The notes: generated from the sequence alone by a model not told the origin. Counted from the stretch's first letter, positions 25,666 through 35,438 are shown. The stretch is DNA of 64,000 nucleotides from Lacihabitans sp. CS3-21 (GCF_024343675.1 NZ_RJUD01000020.1:1-64000), one strand, 5' to 3'. Numbers and translations are program-made.

Positions 25666-27051
25666 TTAAAATAAACCTCTGAATAAATTCGGAGCAACGC
25701 CTAACAGAACAGTTAGACCAGCACAAATGTACAAAGTGATTTTTGACAAGGTAGAAACAGATACTGCATCAGCATCTGTAGCCATAAAAGTGGCCCTGAT
25801 GGGTTTAAAATAATAATATAATGAAACTGCTGACATTACAATTCCAATTATTAGGATCCACAAATATCCTTTTGAAGCAGCATCATTCAATACAAAAAAT
25901 TTGCTCCAAAACCCTGAGGTAAGAGGAATACCAGATAAGGAGAGCATTGATATAAAAAGTATAATGGCAAGGTCAGGATTGCGAGAAAAAAGTCCTTTGA
26001 AAACATCTATATTCTCATTGGGTCTACCATCTACCAATTGATTTGAAGAAACTATCAAAAATACTCCAAATGCAGAAATCGTGGCAAAAGCATAACTAAG
26101 TGTAAAAAAGCCTAAATTACCAAAAGACTGCTCACCCAAACCAATCAAGCTTAAAAGCATAAATCCTGCCTGAGAAATACTCGAATAGGCTAAGATTCTT
26201 TTGAAATTTACTTGATAAACAGCTGTAAGGTTGCCTATAAACATACTCAAAGCAATAATGATAACTAAAAACTTAGACCAGTGAGCATATTCATAACTAA
26301 AACTATATACAGCCAATCTATAAAGGGCGAAAATTACAGCAGTTTTAACTATTGTAGCCATAAATGCCGAAAATATCGTAGGAGATCCTTGGTAGACGTC
26401 CGCTGTCCAGAAATGAAAAGGAGCAGCAGAAATTTTAAATAATAAACCAATAAATATAAAAACTAGACCAATCCAAAAGAATATTTTAGCCTCCATCGCA
26501 CTATTGCCTACCGAGCTACCACTATTAATGTCAAAAGAACCAGTAGCTCCATAGAACATTGCAATACCAAAAAGTAATATTCCTGTAGCAAAAGCTCCCA
26601 TCAAAAAGTATTTTATTGATGCTTCATTGCCTCTTAGGTTTCTTTTATCGCTACCAGCTAAAACATACAAAGCAACTGATAATATCTCTAATCCTACAAA
26701 AAGCATGATAAGATTTTGAAAACTAATCATAATTAAAGCACCCACAACTGCAAACTGCATGAGTGCATAATATTCAGCCGGGTGGTCTATAGCGTCTTCA
26801 AATAACCTAGAACTCAATCCGGCAACTAAAATAGCTGCCAAAATCACGATGCTTTGAACAATAACCAATGAGTTGTTAACCTCTAGCATGCTATTGAAAT
26901 ACAATCCAGGAGAATTCCAATCCATGAAATTCGACAACAAGCCTATTATCAAAAACACCAAATTGATAGGCAGTAAACTCTTTTTGGTTACAGATAAGCC
27001 TAGAAAAAGCATCAACAAACCTGAAACTGAAAAAACTATAATTGGATACAT
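25666..27051 (-). CDS. nuoN: NADH-quinone oxidoreductase subunit N
   Basis: This 461-residue antiporter-like subunit of respiratory complex I has about 13-14 membrane helices. Conserved segments include MISFQNLIMLFVGLEILS with the charged Glu, SIKYFLMGAFATGILLFG, and KISAAPFHFWTADVYQGSP. It pumps protons across the inner membrane with NuoL and NuoM. It is the last gene of nuoKLMN, 37 bp after nuoM. Confidence 0.95.
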   Translation of the reverse strand: MYPIIVFSVSGLLMLFLGLSVTKKSLLPINLVFLIIGLLSNFMDWNSPGLYFNSMLEVNNSLVIVQSIVILAAILVAGLSSRLFEDAIDHPAEYYALMQFAVVGALIMISFQNLIMLFVGLEILSVALYVLAGSDKRNLRGNEASIKYFLMGAFATGILLFGIAMFYGATGSFDINSGSSVGNSAMEAKIFFWIGLVFIFIGLLFKISAAPFHFWTADVYQGSPTIFSAFMATIVKTAVIFALYRLAVYSFSYEYAHWSKFLVIIIALSMFIGNLTAVYQVNFKRILAYSSISQAGFMLLSLIGLGEQSFGNLGFFTLSYAFATISAFGVFLIVSSNQLVDGRPNENIDVFKGLFSRNPDLAIILFISMLSLSGIPLTSGFWSKFFVLNDAASKGYLWILIIGIVMSAVSLYYYFKPIRATFMATDADAVSVSTLSKITLYICAGLTVLLGVAPNLFRGLF

Positions 27052-27088
27052 ATCTTATCTATTTTCTTTCGGTATATACCTAATAAAA

Positions 27089-28531
27089 TTATTTATTTAA
27101 AAGCCCTAAACTGTTTACCAACGAGCTACTTATGTCTAAAATCAGATTTGGAAACACTCCAGTAATTAAAATAATAATCACTATCGGAACCAAAACTATC
27201 AATTCTTTCATTCCTATATCTGTAATACTTGAAGTCTGTTCGTTGGAAGGTCCGAACATAGTTTTCTGAAAAAATCTTAACATATAAACTGCCCCAAAAA
27301 TTACACTTAAACCAGCAGCAATACCTATTACATGATTAAAATCAAAAACAGCTTTTAACATTAGAAATTCTCCAACGAATCCATTGGTCAGTGGCAAAGC
27401 TACGCTTCCTAGCAATACTACCATAAAGATTACTGTAAGAACCGGTGCTGATTGGGTCATCCCGCCCAATTGAGTCAAATTTCTACTTCCTGTTTTATCA
27501 AAAATTATTTTGGCGATATAAAATAATCCTACCGCATTAAATCCGTGAGCGACCATTTGAAAAATAGCCCCTTGTAGACCAGTTATGCTCAACGTTAATA
27601 CTGCACCAGCCATTAAGCCCATGTGTGCAAATGATGAATAGGCAATCAACCGTTTTATTTCGTTTTGTTTTATCGCTATGATAGAGCCATAAACCAATCC
27701 TACTACAGCTAAAACAATAATTATCTCTCCGTAAAGCTCAATTCCTTGAGGAGCAAATGGTAACAAAATTCTTATCAATCCATAAACACCCATTTTGGAA
27801 AGTAAACCAGAAAGCAGCATGGTGGCAGGTGTTGGAGATTTACTGTAAGCATCTGGCAGCCAAGTATGAAATGGGAAAATCGGCATTTTGATGGAAAAGG
27901 CCAAAAGTAAACCCCAGAAAAGTATATGTTTGATGGCGTTGGGCAGTAAAGAAACAGTTACTTTAATCGACTCAATGTCTGCACTTTGGCCTCTCATGTA
28001 CAATAACACGAAAGATATCAACATAAACAAACTTCCAAAAACAGTGTAAATCAACATTTTGAAAGTAATTTTTGAAGAACTTTCTCCACCCCAAAAGTTG
28101 GCGATGAGGTATACTGGAACCAAAGCCAACTCAAAAAAGAAGTAAAACAAAAATATGTCTTTAGCTGAAAATACACCAATCAATGCGGCTTCCGTAAGCA
28201 ATATTAAACCCAGCATTTTGGGTATGTTTTCATAGTTGAGGTTTCTTATAGCCAAAACTATCAACGAAACTAACACGACCGTAAGTCCAACCATTACCAG
28301 CGACAAACCATCAATTCCAAGATGGAATCTAATCGCAAAATCCGACAACCATGGTTTATCAAATACCAAAAGTGCAGAATTGTCTTTGAATACACTTAAA
28401 GCGTACACAAAAACAGCTATTTGAACAAACGAAGCCAAAATAGAAATTGACCCAGCAAGACTTTTGCTTTTGATATTTAACAAAATCAAACCTGAGATCA
28501 ATGGTATAATAAATAGCGAAAGCGTTAACAT
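27089..28531 (-). CDS. nuoM: NADH-quinone oxidoreductase subunit M
   Basis: This 480-residue multi-spanning complex I subunit has the family segments FYFFFELALVPVYL, KMPIFPFHTWLPDAYSKSP (about residues 214-232) and KRLIAYSSFAHMGL. Lys and Glu residues for proton transfer are visible in them. It lies 21 bp after nuoL and 37 bp before nuoN. Confidence 0.95.
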   Translation of the reverse strand: MLTLSLFIIPLISGLILLNIKSKSLAGSISILASFVQIAVFVYALSVFKDNSALLVFDKPWLSDFAIRFHLGIDGLSLVMVGLTVVLVSLIVLAIRNLNYENIPKMLGLILLTEAALIGVFSAKDIFLFYFFFELALVPVYLIANFWGGESSSKITFKMLIYTVFGSLFMLISFVLLYMRGQSADIESIKVTVSLLPNAIKHILFWGLLLAFSIKMPIFPFHTWLPDAYSKSPTPATMLLSGLLSKMGVYGLIRILLPFAPQGIELYGEIIIVLAVVGLVYGSIIAIKQNEIKRLIAYSSFAHMGLMAGAVLTLSITGLQGAIFQMVAHGFNAVGLFYIAKIIFDKTGSRNLTQLGGMTQSAPVLTVIFMVVLLGSVALPLTNGFVGEFLMLKAVFDFNHVIGIAAGLSVIFGAVYMLRFFQKTMFGPSNEQTSSITDIGMKELIVLVPIVIIILITGVFPNLILDISSSLVNSLGLLNK

Positions 28532-28552
28532 AGGGTGCTTTTCAATTGATTT

Positions 28553-30484
28553 TTACTTAATAACCGACTTAAGAGACTCGAACAACTCAGGAACTAAACT
28601 ATATCCTAATAATAGGATGATTCCGATGGTCATAAACAACAAATAGCTACTCGTACCACCTACCTGAATTCTTTTGACTTGAGCACTAGCAAGATTAACT
28701 GTACTTCCTATTCCGTTCACAATTCCATCTATAAATTTATTGTCGATAACGTTTCCAAAAAACTTCGAAAGTGAAGAAATAGAATTGACGAATACCTTGT
28801 TGTAAAGTTCGTCTATATAGTACTTGTCGTAAATTACTTTTTTTATTCCGCTCATAGATTCGTCTGAAACTGGAACATTTTTCCCATTTCCGTAAACAAT
28901 GTAAGCAAAAACGATAGCCACAATGGCAACTACAACCGAAACTCCCATTAGTATCCATTCAGTAGAATGGTTAATGTGTATAAGGCCAAATTCTGGATTA
29001 ACAGACTTGCTTCCCTCATAAATTGGACTTAAAAACTCGTTGAGTCTGTGGGGAAAGTGGAAAATTTCTGGAAAACCAATAGCTCCACCGATAATAGACA
29101 GTAAAGCCAAAACAATCAGAGGCAAAGTCATGCTACTTGGTGATTCATGTAAATGGTGCTCTTGGTCATGTGTCCCTCTAAAGTTCCCTTTAAAAGTGAC
29201 AAAAAACAATCTAAACATATAGAAAGCCGTCATGAAAGAACCCAAAAGGGCTAAAACCCACATCAATTTATTATGCTCAAAAACGTGAGCAAGTATTTCG
29301 TCTTTTGAGAAAAATCCAGAAAATGGAGGAATACCACTGATTGCAATTGTTCCAACCAAGAATGTAATGGCAGTGATTTTTATTTTCGGCCAAAGACCAC
29401 CCATATTTCGAATATCTTGGTCGCCACTCATAGCATGTATTACACTTCCTGCTCCTAAAAACAACAAAGCCTTGAAAAATGCATGTGTGATAACATGGAA
29501 TAAACCAGATGAATAGGCCATAACGCCTAGGCCTAGAAACATATATCCCAATTGGCTAACGGTGGAGTAGGCCAATACTTTTTTGATATCATTTTGAAAA
29601 AGACCAATGGTAGCTCCCAATAATGCTGTGGCCAATCCTATCCATGCAACAAATTCTAATGTTTGCGGCGAGAGACTGTAAAGGACATTTGAACGAACTA
29701 TCATGTAAATACCAGATGTAACCATGGTAGCGGCATGTATCAATGCCGAAACAGGCGTTGGGCCAGCCATCGCATCAGGTAACCAAGTAAACAGAGGAAT
29801 TTGAGCCGATTTTCCCATAGCACCTATAAAAAGAGCAAAAGTAATGGCCAAAATTATTCCGTCACCAATCTGATAGCCTTTGGCTTTTTCGAAAACCTCT
29901 AAATATTCTAATGTCCCGAAAGTTTGAATTATCAAGAAAATACCAACAAGAAAACCCAAGTCACCTACACGGTTCATTATGAATGCTTTGCGAGCTGCAT
30001 TGGCATAATCCGTGTTTTTGTTCCAAAATCCGATAAGTAAGTATGAGCATAAACCAACGCCTTCCCATCCAATAAACATGATTAGGTAATTGGCTCCAAG
30101 AACCAACAAAATCATTGAAAACAAGAACAAGTTTAAATAAGCAAAGAACTTTCCGTAGCCTTCATCGTGGCTCATATATCCTGCAGAATATAGGTGGATT
30201 AATGTCCCTACACCTGTAATCACAAACAACATAATCAACGAAAGTTGATCAAATTGAAAAGAAAATTTGATGTTGAGGTCCCCAACCGTTATCCAATCAA
30301 ATAAATTTACAATAACTGGTGTTCCATCGAATTGAAGATAAGCAGCAAATACACATCCAAAAGATAACAAAGAAGCACCCGTACCAACGATGGGTACAAG
30401 AGTCTTAGAAATTTTTCCAAACCCAATACCATTTATCAGAAAACCAATTAATGGAAATAAGGGAATCAGAGATATTAGTGTCAT
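28553..30484 (-). CDS. nuoL: NADH-quinone oxidoreductase subunit L
   Basis: This 643-residue proton-pumping subunit of complex I has about 16 membrane helices. It carries FIGWEGVGLCSYLLIGFW, MGKSAQIPLFTWLPDAMAGP (about residues 223-242) and VLAYSTVSQLGYMFLGLG, and the long C-terminal lateral helix region expected of NuoL. It lies 20 bp after nuoK. Confidence 0.95.
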   Translation of the reverse strand: MTLISLIPLFPLIGFLINGIGFGKISKTLVPIVGTGASLLSFGCVFAAYLQFDGTPVIVNLFDWITVGDLNIKFSFQFDQLSLIMLFVITGVGTLIHLYSAGYMSHDEGYGKFFAYLNLFLFSMILLVLGANYLIMFIGWEGVGLCSYLLIGFWNKNTDYANAARKAFIMNRVGDLGFLVGIFLIIQTFGTLEYLEVFEKAKGYQIGDGIILAITFALFIGAMGKSAQIPLFTWLPDAMAGPTPVSALIHAATMVTSGIYMIVRSNVLYSLSPQTLEFVAWIGLATALLGATIGLFQNDIKKVLAYSTVSQLGYMFLGLGVMAYSSGLFHVITHAFFKALLFLGAGSVIHAMSGDQDIRNMGGLWPKIKITAITFLVGTIAISGIPPFSGFFSKDEILAHVFEHNKLMWVLALLGSFMTAFYMFRLFFVTFKGNFRGTHDQEHHLHESPSSMTLPLIVLALLSIIGGAIGFPEIFHFPHRLNEFLSPIYEGSKSVNPEFGLIHINHSTEWILMGVSVVVAIVAIVFAYIVYGNGKNVPVSDESMSGIKKVIYDKYYIDELYNKVFVNSISSLSKFFGNVIDNKFIDGIVNGIGSTVNLASAQVKRIQVGGTSSYLLFMTIGIILLLGYSLVPELFESLKSVIK

Positions 30485-30504
30485 AAGAATAGTAAAATTT
30501 TAAT

Positions 30505-30849
30505 TTATCCTTTCAATCTGTTTAGCAAACTGATATCAATGGTTTTTATGTTTCTAAAAATCATAACAATAATAGCCAATCCTACCGCTACTTCAGCTGC
30601 GGCCACTGCCATAATAAAAAATACAAATACTTGTCCATTGGGGTCAGATCTGTAGGATGAAAAGGCAATTAGCAAAAGATTGACAGCATTGAGCATCAGC
30701 TCTATGGACATAAATATAATGATGGCGTTTTTTCGAATTAATACGCCAACTATACCAATAGTAAATAGCATGGTCGCTAAAAGCACAAAATTCACTAAAG
30801 GAACTTGTGTGAAAACATCTGGTACTCGGTCTATTGTACTTTCAAACAT
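30505..30849 (-). CDS. nuoK: NADH-quinone oxidoreductase subunit K
   Basis: This 114-residue, three-helix complex I subunit has the motif [20 protein letters not shown] (about residues 40-59), which holds the essential membrane Glu, and [13 protein letters not shown] with the second Glu. The start at [10 protein letters not shown] is preferred because the upstream ATG would add 13 basic residues and cover the promoter element. It is first in nuoKLMN, which lacks nuoA-J upstream. Confidence 0.93.
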   Translation of the reverse strand: MFESTIDRVPDVFTQVPLVNFVLLATMLFTIGIVGVLIRKNAIIIFMSIELMLNAVNLLLIAFSSYRSDPNGQVFVFFIMAVAAAEVAVGLAIIVMIFRNIKTIDISLLNRLKG

Positions 30850-30876
30850 GTGTTTGTAAGGTTTTTTAAATTTTCG

Positions 30877-30884
30877 CAAAAATA
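30877..30884 (-). promoter_or_regulatory. -7 promoter element of nuoKLMN
   Basis: On the minus strand TATTTTTG matches TAnnTTTG between the exonuclease stop and the nuoK start. It implies that nuoKLMN has its own promoter. The -33 box is not clear. Confidence 0.4.
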
Positions 30885-30904
30885 ACACTAATCAATGAAA
30901 ATCC

Positions 30905-31717
30905 CTACCTTTTCATTTTGATTTTAATCTCTGTAAGTTTTCTTTTTGTATCTAAAGGAAAGTCATTATTGATGATCCAATCATAATATTGAGGTTCTTT
31001 GATAAGCACATCTTCTACTTTTTTACCCGCATTTTTTCCAAAATTAAACACCACTTCACCGTTATTGTTTAAAATCATCCTCTGAGCAAAATCTACCAAG
31101 TTGTTAGAACTTAATTTGTGAAGCACTTCAACATCATTTTGAACTGGCTCATATTCTACACCTTTGGCATCTTTTAGTTTTACTCCTTCATATTTTTCTA
31201 CCTGTGCACAAACAACCGCTAAAGTAGCCAAAGTGTCTACTTCTGCACTATGGGCGTTTTCAAGTGTTTTACCACAATAAAACTTATAGGCAGCACCAAG
31301 TGTACGAGGCTCCATTAAATGAAAGATTTTTTGGGCGTCTACAAAACGACGATTCTTTAATTCAAAAATATTGGTGTCAATCCTAAGAAATTCTTCTACT
31401 AACATCGGAATATCAAAGCGATTGCTGTTGAATCCAGCCAAATCGCAGCCGTCCAAAAACTGAGAAAGCGACTTAGCCATTTGCCGGAAGGTCGGCTCAT
31501 CTTTAACATCTTCGTCATATATTCCGTGAATCAAACTCGTCTCCAAGGGAATTGGCATCCCAGGATTCACCCTTTTTGTTTTGACATCTACCGAACCGTC
31601 AACATTGGCTTTAGCAATACAAATTTCCACAATTCGATCTTTCGAAATGTTGATACCGGTAGTTTCTAAATCAATGAAAGCGATTGGTTTTCTTAATTTC
31701 AGTGTATGAGTCGTCAT
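30905..31717 (-). CDS. DEDDh 3'-5' exonuclease (DnaQ-like)
   Basis: This 270-residue exonuclease has the ExoI motif FIDLETTG (about residues 14-21), the ExoII region LAGFNSNRFDIPML (about 91-104) and ExoIII AHSAEVDTLATL (about 155-166), with the His and Asp of the DEDDh class. The C-terminal about 60 residues (EVVFNFGKNAGKKVEDVL) form a small add-on domain often seen with such exonucleases. It may proofread DNA synthesis or trim DNA or RNA; which is unclear. It is upstream of nuoK by 55 bp. Confidence 0.88.
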   Translation of the reverse strand: MTTHTLKLRKPIAFIDLETTGINISKDRIVEICIAKANVDGSVDVKTKRVNPGMPIPLETSLIHGIYDEDVKDEPTFRQMAKSLSQFLDGCDLAGFNSNRFDIPMLVEEFLRIDTNIFELKNRRFVDAQKIFHLMEPRTLGAAYKFYCGKTLENAHSAEVDTLATLAVVCAQVEKYEGVKLKDAKGVEYEPVQNDVEVLHKLSSNNLVDFAQRMILNNNGEVVFNFGKNAGKKVEDVLIKEPQYYDWIINNDFPLDTKRKLTEIKIKMKR

Positions 31718-31747
31718 TATTTATAAACTTAGCGAAATAATATGGTG

Positions 31748-31755
31748 CAAAAGTA
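31748..31755 (-). promoter_or_regulatory. -7 promoter element of the exonuclease gene
   Basis: On the minus strand TACTTTTG matches TAnnTTTG, 30 bp before the start codon. Confidence 0.4.
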
Positions 31756-31861
31756 GAAAATGATTTTGGGAAAATGGGCAGGAATTGGAGATATGTGGGA
31801 TTGAAAGAGTTGTTTTGTTTTTAAACGCCTATTTGTACGAAAAGACACTAAAAAATTTTGC

Positions 31862-31930
31862 GACCACAGAGCGGTCAAATAATGTTTAAAAATGAAAGAT
31901 TTATTTTAAGTTTCGACCTTAGAGCAGTCG
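31862..31930. repeat. Pair of related short hairpins in a 338-bp intergenic region
   Basis: GACC-ACAGAGC-GGTC (31862-31876) and CGAC-CTTAGAGCA-GTCG (31914-31930) share the pattern GACCnnAGAGCnGTC at 53-bp spacing. No T-tract follows, so they look like REP-type elements rather than terminators. The rest of 31718-32055 holds the exonuclease promoter element and no gene. Confidence 0.6.
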
Positions 31931-32055
31931 TTTTATCACGGCAAGCATTAATTAATTTTGAAAAAAATGTCAAAAACGTGTTCAAATTACCATTAATTAT
32001 TACAAACCCGAATCTTTTCCAAAAAAACCACGTTTAAAAACAAAACTAAGAAAAT

Positions 32056-32538
32056 ATGCTTGTCACATTTGATTCGCTTCCTGACCACGCCAAAGTTTGG
32101 GTTTACCAAACCAGCAGAATACTTAGCGAAACTGAAATAAATGAAATCACTAATTATTTGTCTGAACAAGTGGCTAATTGGGAGTCTCATGGCTCGCCTT
32201 TACAAGCATCCTTCAAGTTTTTTTATGATAAATTTCTTGTCTTAGCTGTAAATACAGATCTTCAAGAGCCATCTGGCTGCTCAATAGATAGCTCAACAAA
32301 ATGGCTAAAAAACATCCAGCAAACCTTGAATATCGACTTTTTTGATCGTTCAATTGCCTATTTTGAAAACGAAGCCTTGAATTTTTTCCCAGTTTTAGAA
32401 GCTAGAAAACAAGTTTTGGCGGGAAAAATCAACGCAGAAACTACTTTGCTCAATCACCAAGTAAACACCTTGTCCGACTTGAAAAACAACTGGAAACTAA
32501 AAGCCAGCGACAGTTTCATGAAAAAATACTTTGTGTAA
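32056..32538 (+). CDS. Conserved Bacteroidota protein of unknown function
   Basis: This 160-residue soluble protein starts MLVTFDSLPDHAKVWVYQT and has the conserved patches EQVANWESHGSPLQASFKFF (about residues 37-56) and GCSIDSSTKW (about 73-82). I recognise the pattern as a Bacteroidota family often labelled ABC transporter ATPase, but there is no Walker A or signature motif, so that label is unsupported. It is probably cytoplasmic. It is monocistronic or read with the acyl-CoA dehydrogenase 77 bp downstream. Confidence 0.75.
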   Translation: MLVTFDSLPDHAKVWVYQTSRILSETEINEITNYLSEQVANWESHGSPLQASFKFFYDKFLVLAVNTDLQEPSGCSIDSSTKWLKNIQQTLNIDFFDRSIAYFENEALNFFPVLEARKQVLAGKINAETTLLNHQVNTLSDLKNNWKLKASDSFMKKYFV

Positions 32539-32615
32539 AAACAATCTTGAAAAACAGTATGCTTGCATACTATTATTGATTTTTATATCTTTCGAAAAAA
32601 ACATCAATAAATACA

Positions 32616-33773
32616 ATGCATACGATAGAAGGAGTAAATTTCCAATTATCTGAAGAGCACCTTGCTGTTAGAGATGCCGCAAGAGACTTTGCTCAAAACG
32701 ACCTTTTACCTGGAGTAATAGAAAGAGACATCCATACCAAATTCCCGAAGGAAGAAATCAAAAAAATGGGCGAATTGGGTTTCATGGGCATGATGATAGA
32801 CCCGCGATATGGCGGCAGTGGCATGGATACACTCAGCTATGTAATCGCCATGGAAGAAATCTGCAAGGTAGATGCCTCCGCAGGGGTGGCCATGTCTGTA
32901 AATAACTCTTTGGTATGCTATGGGCTAAACCAATATGGTACCGAAGAACAAAAGCAAAAATATCTAAAACCTCTGGCTTCAGGACAAATAATTGGAGCTT
33001 TTTGCCTTTCAGAACCCGAAGCTGGCTCTGATGCTACTTCCCAAAAAACTACGGCAGAAGACATGGGAGACCACTATCTTATAAATGGCACTAAAAACTG
33101 GATTACCAATGGGGATACCTCTTCGGTTTGTTTGGTGATGGCACAAACTCATGTAGAACTTAAGCACAAGGGCATAAATTGCCTAATTATAGAAAAAGGG
33201 CAAGATGGTTTCGTAGTTGGCAAAAAAGAAGATAAAATGGGAATAAGAGCTTCTGATACGCACTCGTTGATGTTTTCTGATGTCAAAGTACCCAAAGAAA
33301 ACCGTATCGGACCAGAGGGTTTCGGCTTTAAATTTGCCATGACTACGCTAAATGGTGGAAGAATTGGAATTGCCGCTCAAGCTTTAGGAATTGCGGCTGG
33401 AGCTTTTGAACTCTCAGTAAAATATGCCAAAGAGCGTAAAGCATTTGGTAAAACAATTTCAGAACATCAAGCCATTCAGTTTAAATTGGCCGACATGAAG
33501 ACCAAAATTGAAGCAGCAAGACTTCTCGTTTACAAAGCAGCGAGAGACAAAGATGCTGGTTTAGACTATGTGGAATCAGCAGCAATGGCAAAACTTTTTG
33601 CCTCTGAAGTTGCCATGTGGGTAACTACTGAAGCTGTGCAGATACACGGTGGCTACGGTTACGTTAGAGAATTTCATGTAGAACGCATGATGCGGGATGC
33701 CAAAATTACACAAATTTATGAAGGTACATCAGAGATTCAAAAGATGGTAATTGCCCGAGAAATCTTAAAATAA
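32616..33773 (+). CDS. Acyl-CoA dehydrogenase
   Basis: This 385-residue FAD enzyme oxidises acyl-CoA to enoyl-CoA in fatty-acid or branched-chain amino-acid breakdown. Visible motifs are AFCLSEPEAGSDA (about residues 128-140, FAD binding), YLINGTKNWITNG, RIGIAAQALGIAAGAFE, and the C-terminal IYEGTSEIQKMVIARE with the catalytic Glu in the short-chain position. The length is normal. A terminator follows 30 bp after the stop. Confidence 0.93.
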   Translation: MHTIEGVNFQLSEEHLAVRDAARDFAQNDLLPGVIERDIHTKFPKEEIKKMGELGFMGMMIDPRYGGSGMDTLSYVIAMEEICKVDASAGVAMSVNNSLVCYGLNQYGTEEQKQKYLKPLASGQIIGAFCLSEPEAGSDATSQKTTAEDMGDHYLINGTKNWITNGDTSSVCLVMAQTHVELKHKGINCLIIEKGQDGFVVGKKEDKMGIRASDTHSLMFSDVKVPKENRIGPEGFGFKFAMTTLNGGRIGIAAQALGIAAGAFELSVKYAKERKAFGKTISEHQAIQFKLADMKTKIEAARLLVYKAARDKDAGLDYVESAAMAKLFASEVAMWVTTEAVQIHGGYGYVREFHVERMMRDAKITQIYEGTSEIQKMVIAREILK

Positions 33774-33803
33774 TACCACAAGATAGTTTTTTTTATTCTT
33801 TAT

Positions 33804-33823
33804 GGAGGCTTGGCCTCCTTTTT
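33804..33823 (+). terminator. Rho-independent terminator of the acyl-CoA dehydrogenase gene
   Basis: Stem GGAGGC/GCCTCC with a 3-nt loop is followed by five T. Confidence 0.85.
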
Positions 33824-33961
33824 GCATTCTAAGATTTACACAAGGTTTAAAAAGCCCGCTTAATAAATTTATTTATCAAAAATATTAGACAATTTTTAGA
33901 AAAAACAAGAAATAATCCAAGAAACATATAATTTATTGAACAATTTTTAGTTGAAGTAATG

Positions 33962-33992
33962 TTTGAAACTCAAAGAATAATTATTAGTTTTG
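33962..33992 (+). promoter_or_regulatory. Promoter of the AraC-type regulator gene
   Basis: TTTG (33962-33965), a 19-bp spacer and TAGTTTTG (33985-33992) match the Bacteroidota promoter exactly. The leader would be about 65 nt. Confidence 0.7.
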
Positions 33993-34065
33993 TACAAAAC
34001 AAGTTCTGAAATACTTATAAACTATAATAATTTTACCCCTAAATTATTATTAAAAAAATCCTTTT

Positions 34066-34992
34066 ATGGAAGACTATAACAAAATTATTGAATCGCTTGG
34101 TGTTAAGTTTGGAAAAGCTAGACACATAAATATATTGCAGCCCATCACCATCAAAAACTTTTATGATGTAGAAAATACATTGTTGGTTTTATACAATGGA
34201 GATGTTAAAATTGAGGGAGTTGAAGGTAAAATAGAAGTTGGAGACATTCTTTTCATTCCAGGAGGAAAAGCCGCAACCATTACCTATGGAGTTGGAGAAG
34301 CCAAACCGATATCTTACGAAGAGTTCATGACACGAAGAGAACACTATTTCGAGGCAATGAATGAGCCAGAAGAAATAGGCATCGTAAAAAACTCATTTGG
34401 TCTGATTGCTTTTGAAGCAAAAGTATTTGATTCCGTAAACTTTTTTACGTCACTTGATATCCCCCCATTCTTCATTTACAAAAACACAAAATTAGCTCAG
34501 CTGATTAAGGATATTTTGATTGAAGATTTTACCGAAGAAGCTGGTCGTGGAAGAGTAATTTCTATCAAAACAGAGGAAGCTGTAATAGAAGTTATCAGAT
34601 ATATACTTCGAAACAGAATGTTTGTGGAGCAATTGGCCACCAACAGCACGTATTTCAAAGATCCTCGTTTGATAGACATCTTTACTTATATCAAAAACAA
34701 CATCGATGGTGACTTGTCTAACAAACAATTGGCCAATGTCGCCAATGTTTCGGAAGATTATGTTGGTCAATATTTCAAAATGCTAACAGGTATCAATCCT
34801 CAAGATTATATCGAATACCAAAGGATGGAAGAGGCTGTAAACCTTTTGAGAACATCGAAAAAGAGCATCAGAGCCATCGGTGGAGAGGTCGGATATAAGG
34901 ACACAGCATATTTCTGCCGTAGATTCAAGATGATGTTTGGTATCCCAGCTGGAAAAATGAGAAGACGTGAGTCTTTGATGATTGGAAAATAA
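34066..34992 (+). CDS. AraC family transcriptional regulator
   Basis: This 308-residue regulator has an N-terminal cupin-like part (VGDILFIPGGKAATITYG, about residues 63-80) and a C-terminal AraC HTH pair (about 212-300: LSNKQLANVANVSEDYVGQYF, then IRAIGGEVGYKDTAYFCRRF). It is a likely DNA-binding activator. The target and inducer are unknown, and the gene stands alone between terminators. Confidence 0.88.
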   Translation: MEDYNKIIESLGVKFGKARHINILQPITIKNFYDVENTLLVLYNGDVKIEGVEGKIEVGDILFIPGGKAATITYGVGEAKPISYEEFMTRREHYFEAMNEPEEIGIVKNSFGLIAFEAKVFDSVNFFTSLDIPPFFIYKNTKLAQLIKDILIEDFTEEAGRGRVISIKTEEAVIEVIRYILRNRMFVEQLATNSTYFKDPRLIDIFTYIKNNIDGDLSNKQLANVANVSEDYVGQYFKMLTGINPQDYIEYQRMEEAVNLLRTSKKSIRAIGGEVGYKDTAYFCRRFKMMFGIPAGKMRRRESLMIGK

Positions 34993-35014
34993 AAATCTTT
35001 AAAAAAAAGAAACT

Positions 35015-35044
35015 AAACCGCCATAGAAATATTGCGGTTTTTTT
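35015..35044. terminator. Bidirectional terminator between the AraC gene and the 35043 gene
   Basis: Stem AAACCGC/GCGGTTT with a 12-nt loop has T-runs on both sides: four more T after it on the plus strand and a T-rich run on the minus strand. It separates two convergent genes and touches the stop of the minus-strand gene. Confidence 0.8.
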
Positions 35045-35438
35045 ATGCGTGTAATACGGCTTCTTTGTCCAATAAACTCACAAAAATGCAGTTCTTGAGC
35101 GAAATACTTTCCGGCACAAATACAAACCTTCGGTCGTAAAGTTGGCCATCTATCCAATAACTAACCCAAAATTCATTATTGAGATGAAAAACCGAAGGGT
35201 CAATTTTTTCTATTTCTTGAACAGAATTGGAGGCAAAATTATCATAAAAATGCCTGAGCGTACTGGTTGAAATTTTCTCCCCCTTCTCGTCATACCCATA
35301 CCCTGAAGATGTAACAAGCAAATTGTCGATTTTTTCAGACCCTCTGTTAATTAAGAATACATCCCACTGCTCAAACTCGGAAGGAGCTCTGGCCATCAGG
35401 ATATTTTCGTTTTTAGGAAATTCTATATCTTTTTTCAT
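35043..35438 (-). CDS. Conserved Bacteroidota protein of unknown function
   Basis: This 131-residue soluble protein has conserved patches WDVFLINRGSEKIDNLLVTS (about residues 25-44), GYGYDEKGEKISTSTLRHFY (about 46-65) and FHLNNEFWVSYWIDGQLYD (about 83-101). I recognise it as a small family in Bacteroidota sometimes mislabelled as a tRNA-synthetase subunit. No catalytic motif is visible. It stands alone between nadC and the AraC terminator. Confidence 0.72.
   Translation of the reverse strand: MKKDIEFPKNENILMARAPSEFEQWDVFLINRGSEKIDNLLVTSSGYGYDEKGEKISTSTLRHFYDNFASNSVQEIEKIDPSVFHLNNEFWVSYWIDGQLYDRRFVFVPESISLKNCIFVSLLDKEAVLHA

Noticed and set aside
32056-32538. ABC transporter ATPase label
   Set aside because: The protein has no Walker A, signature or Walker B motif; the label seems to be a database habit.
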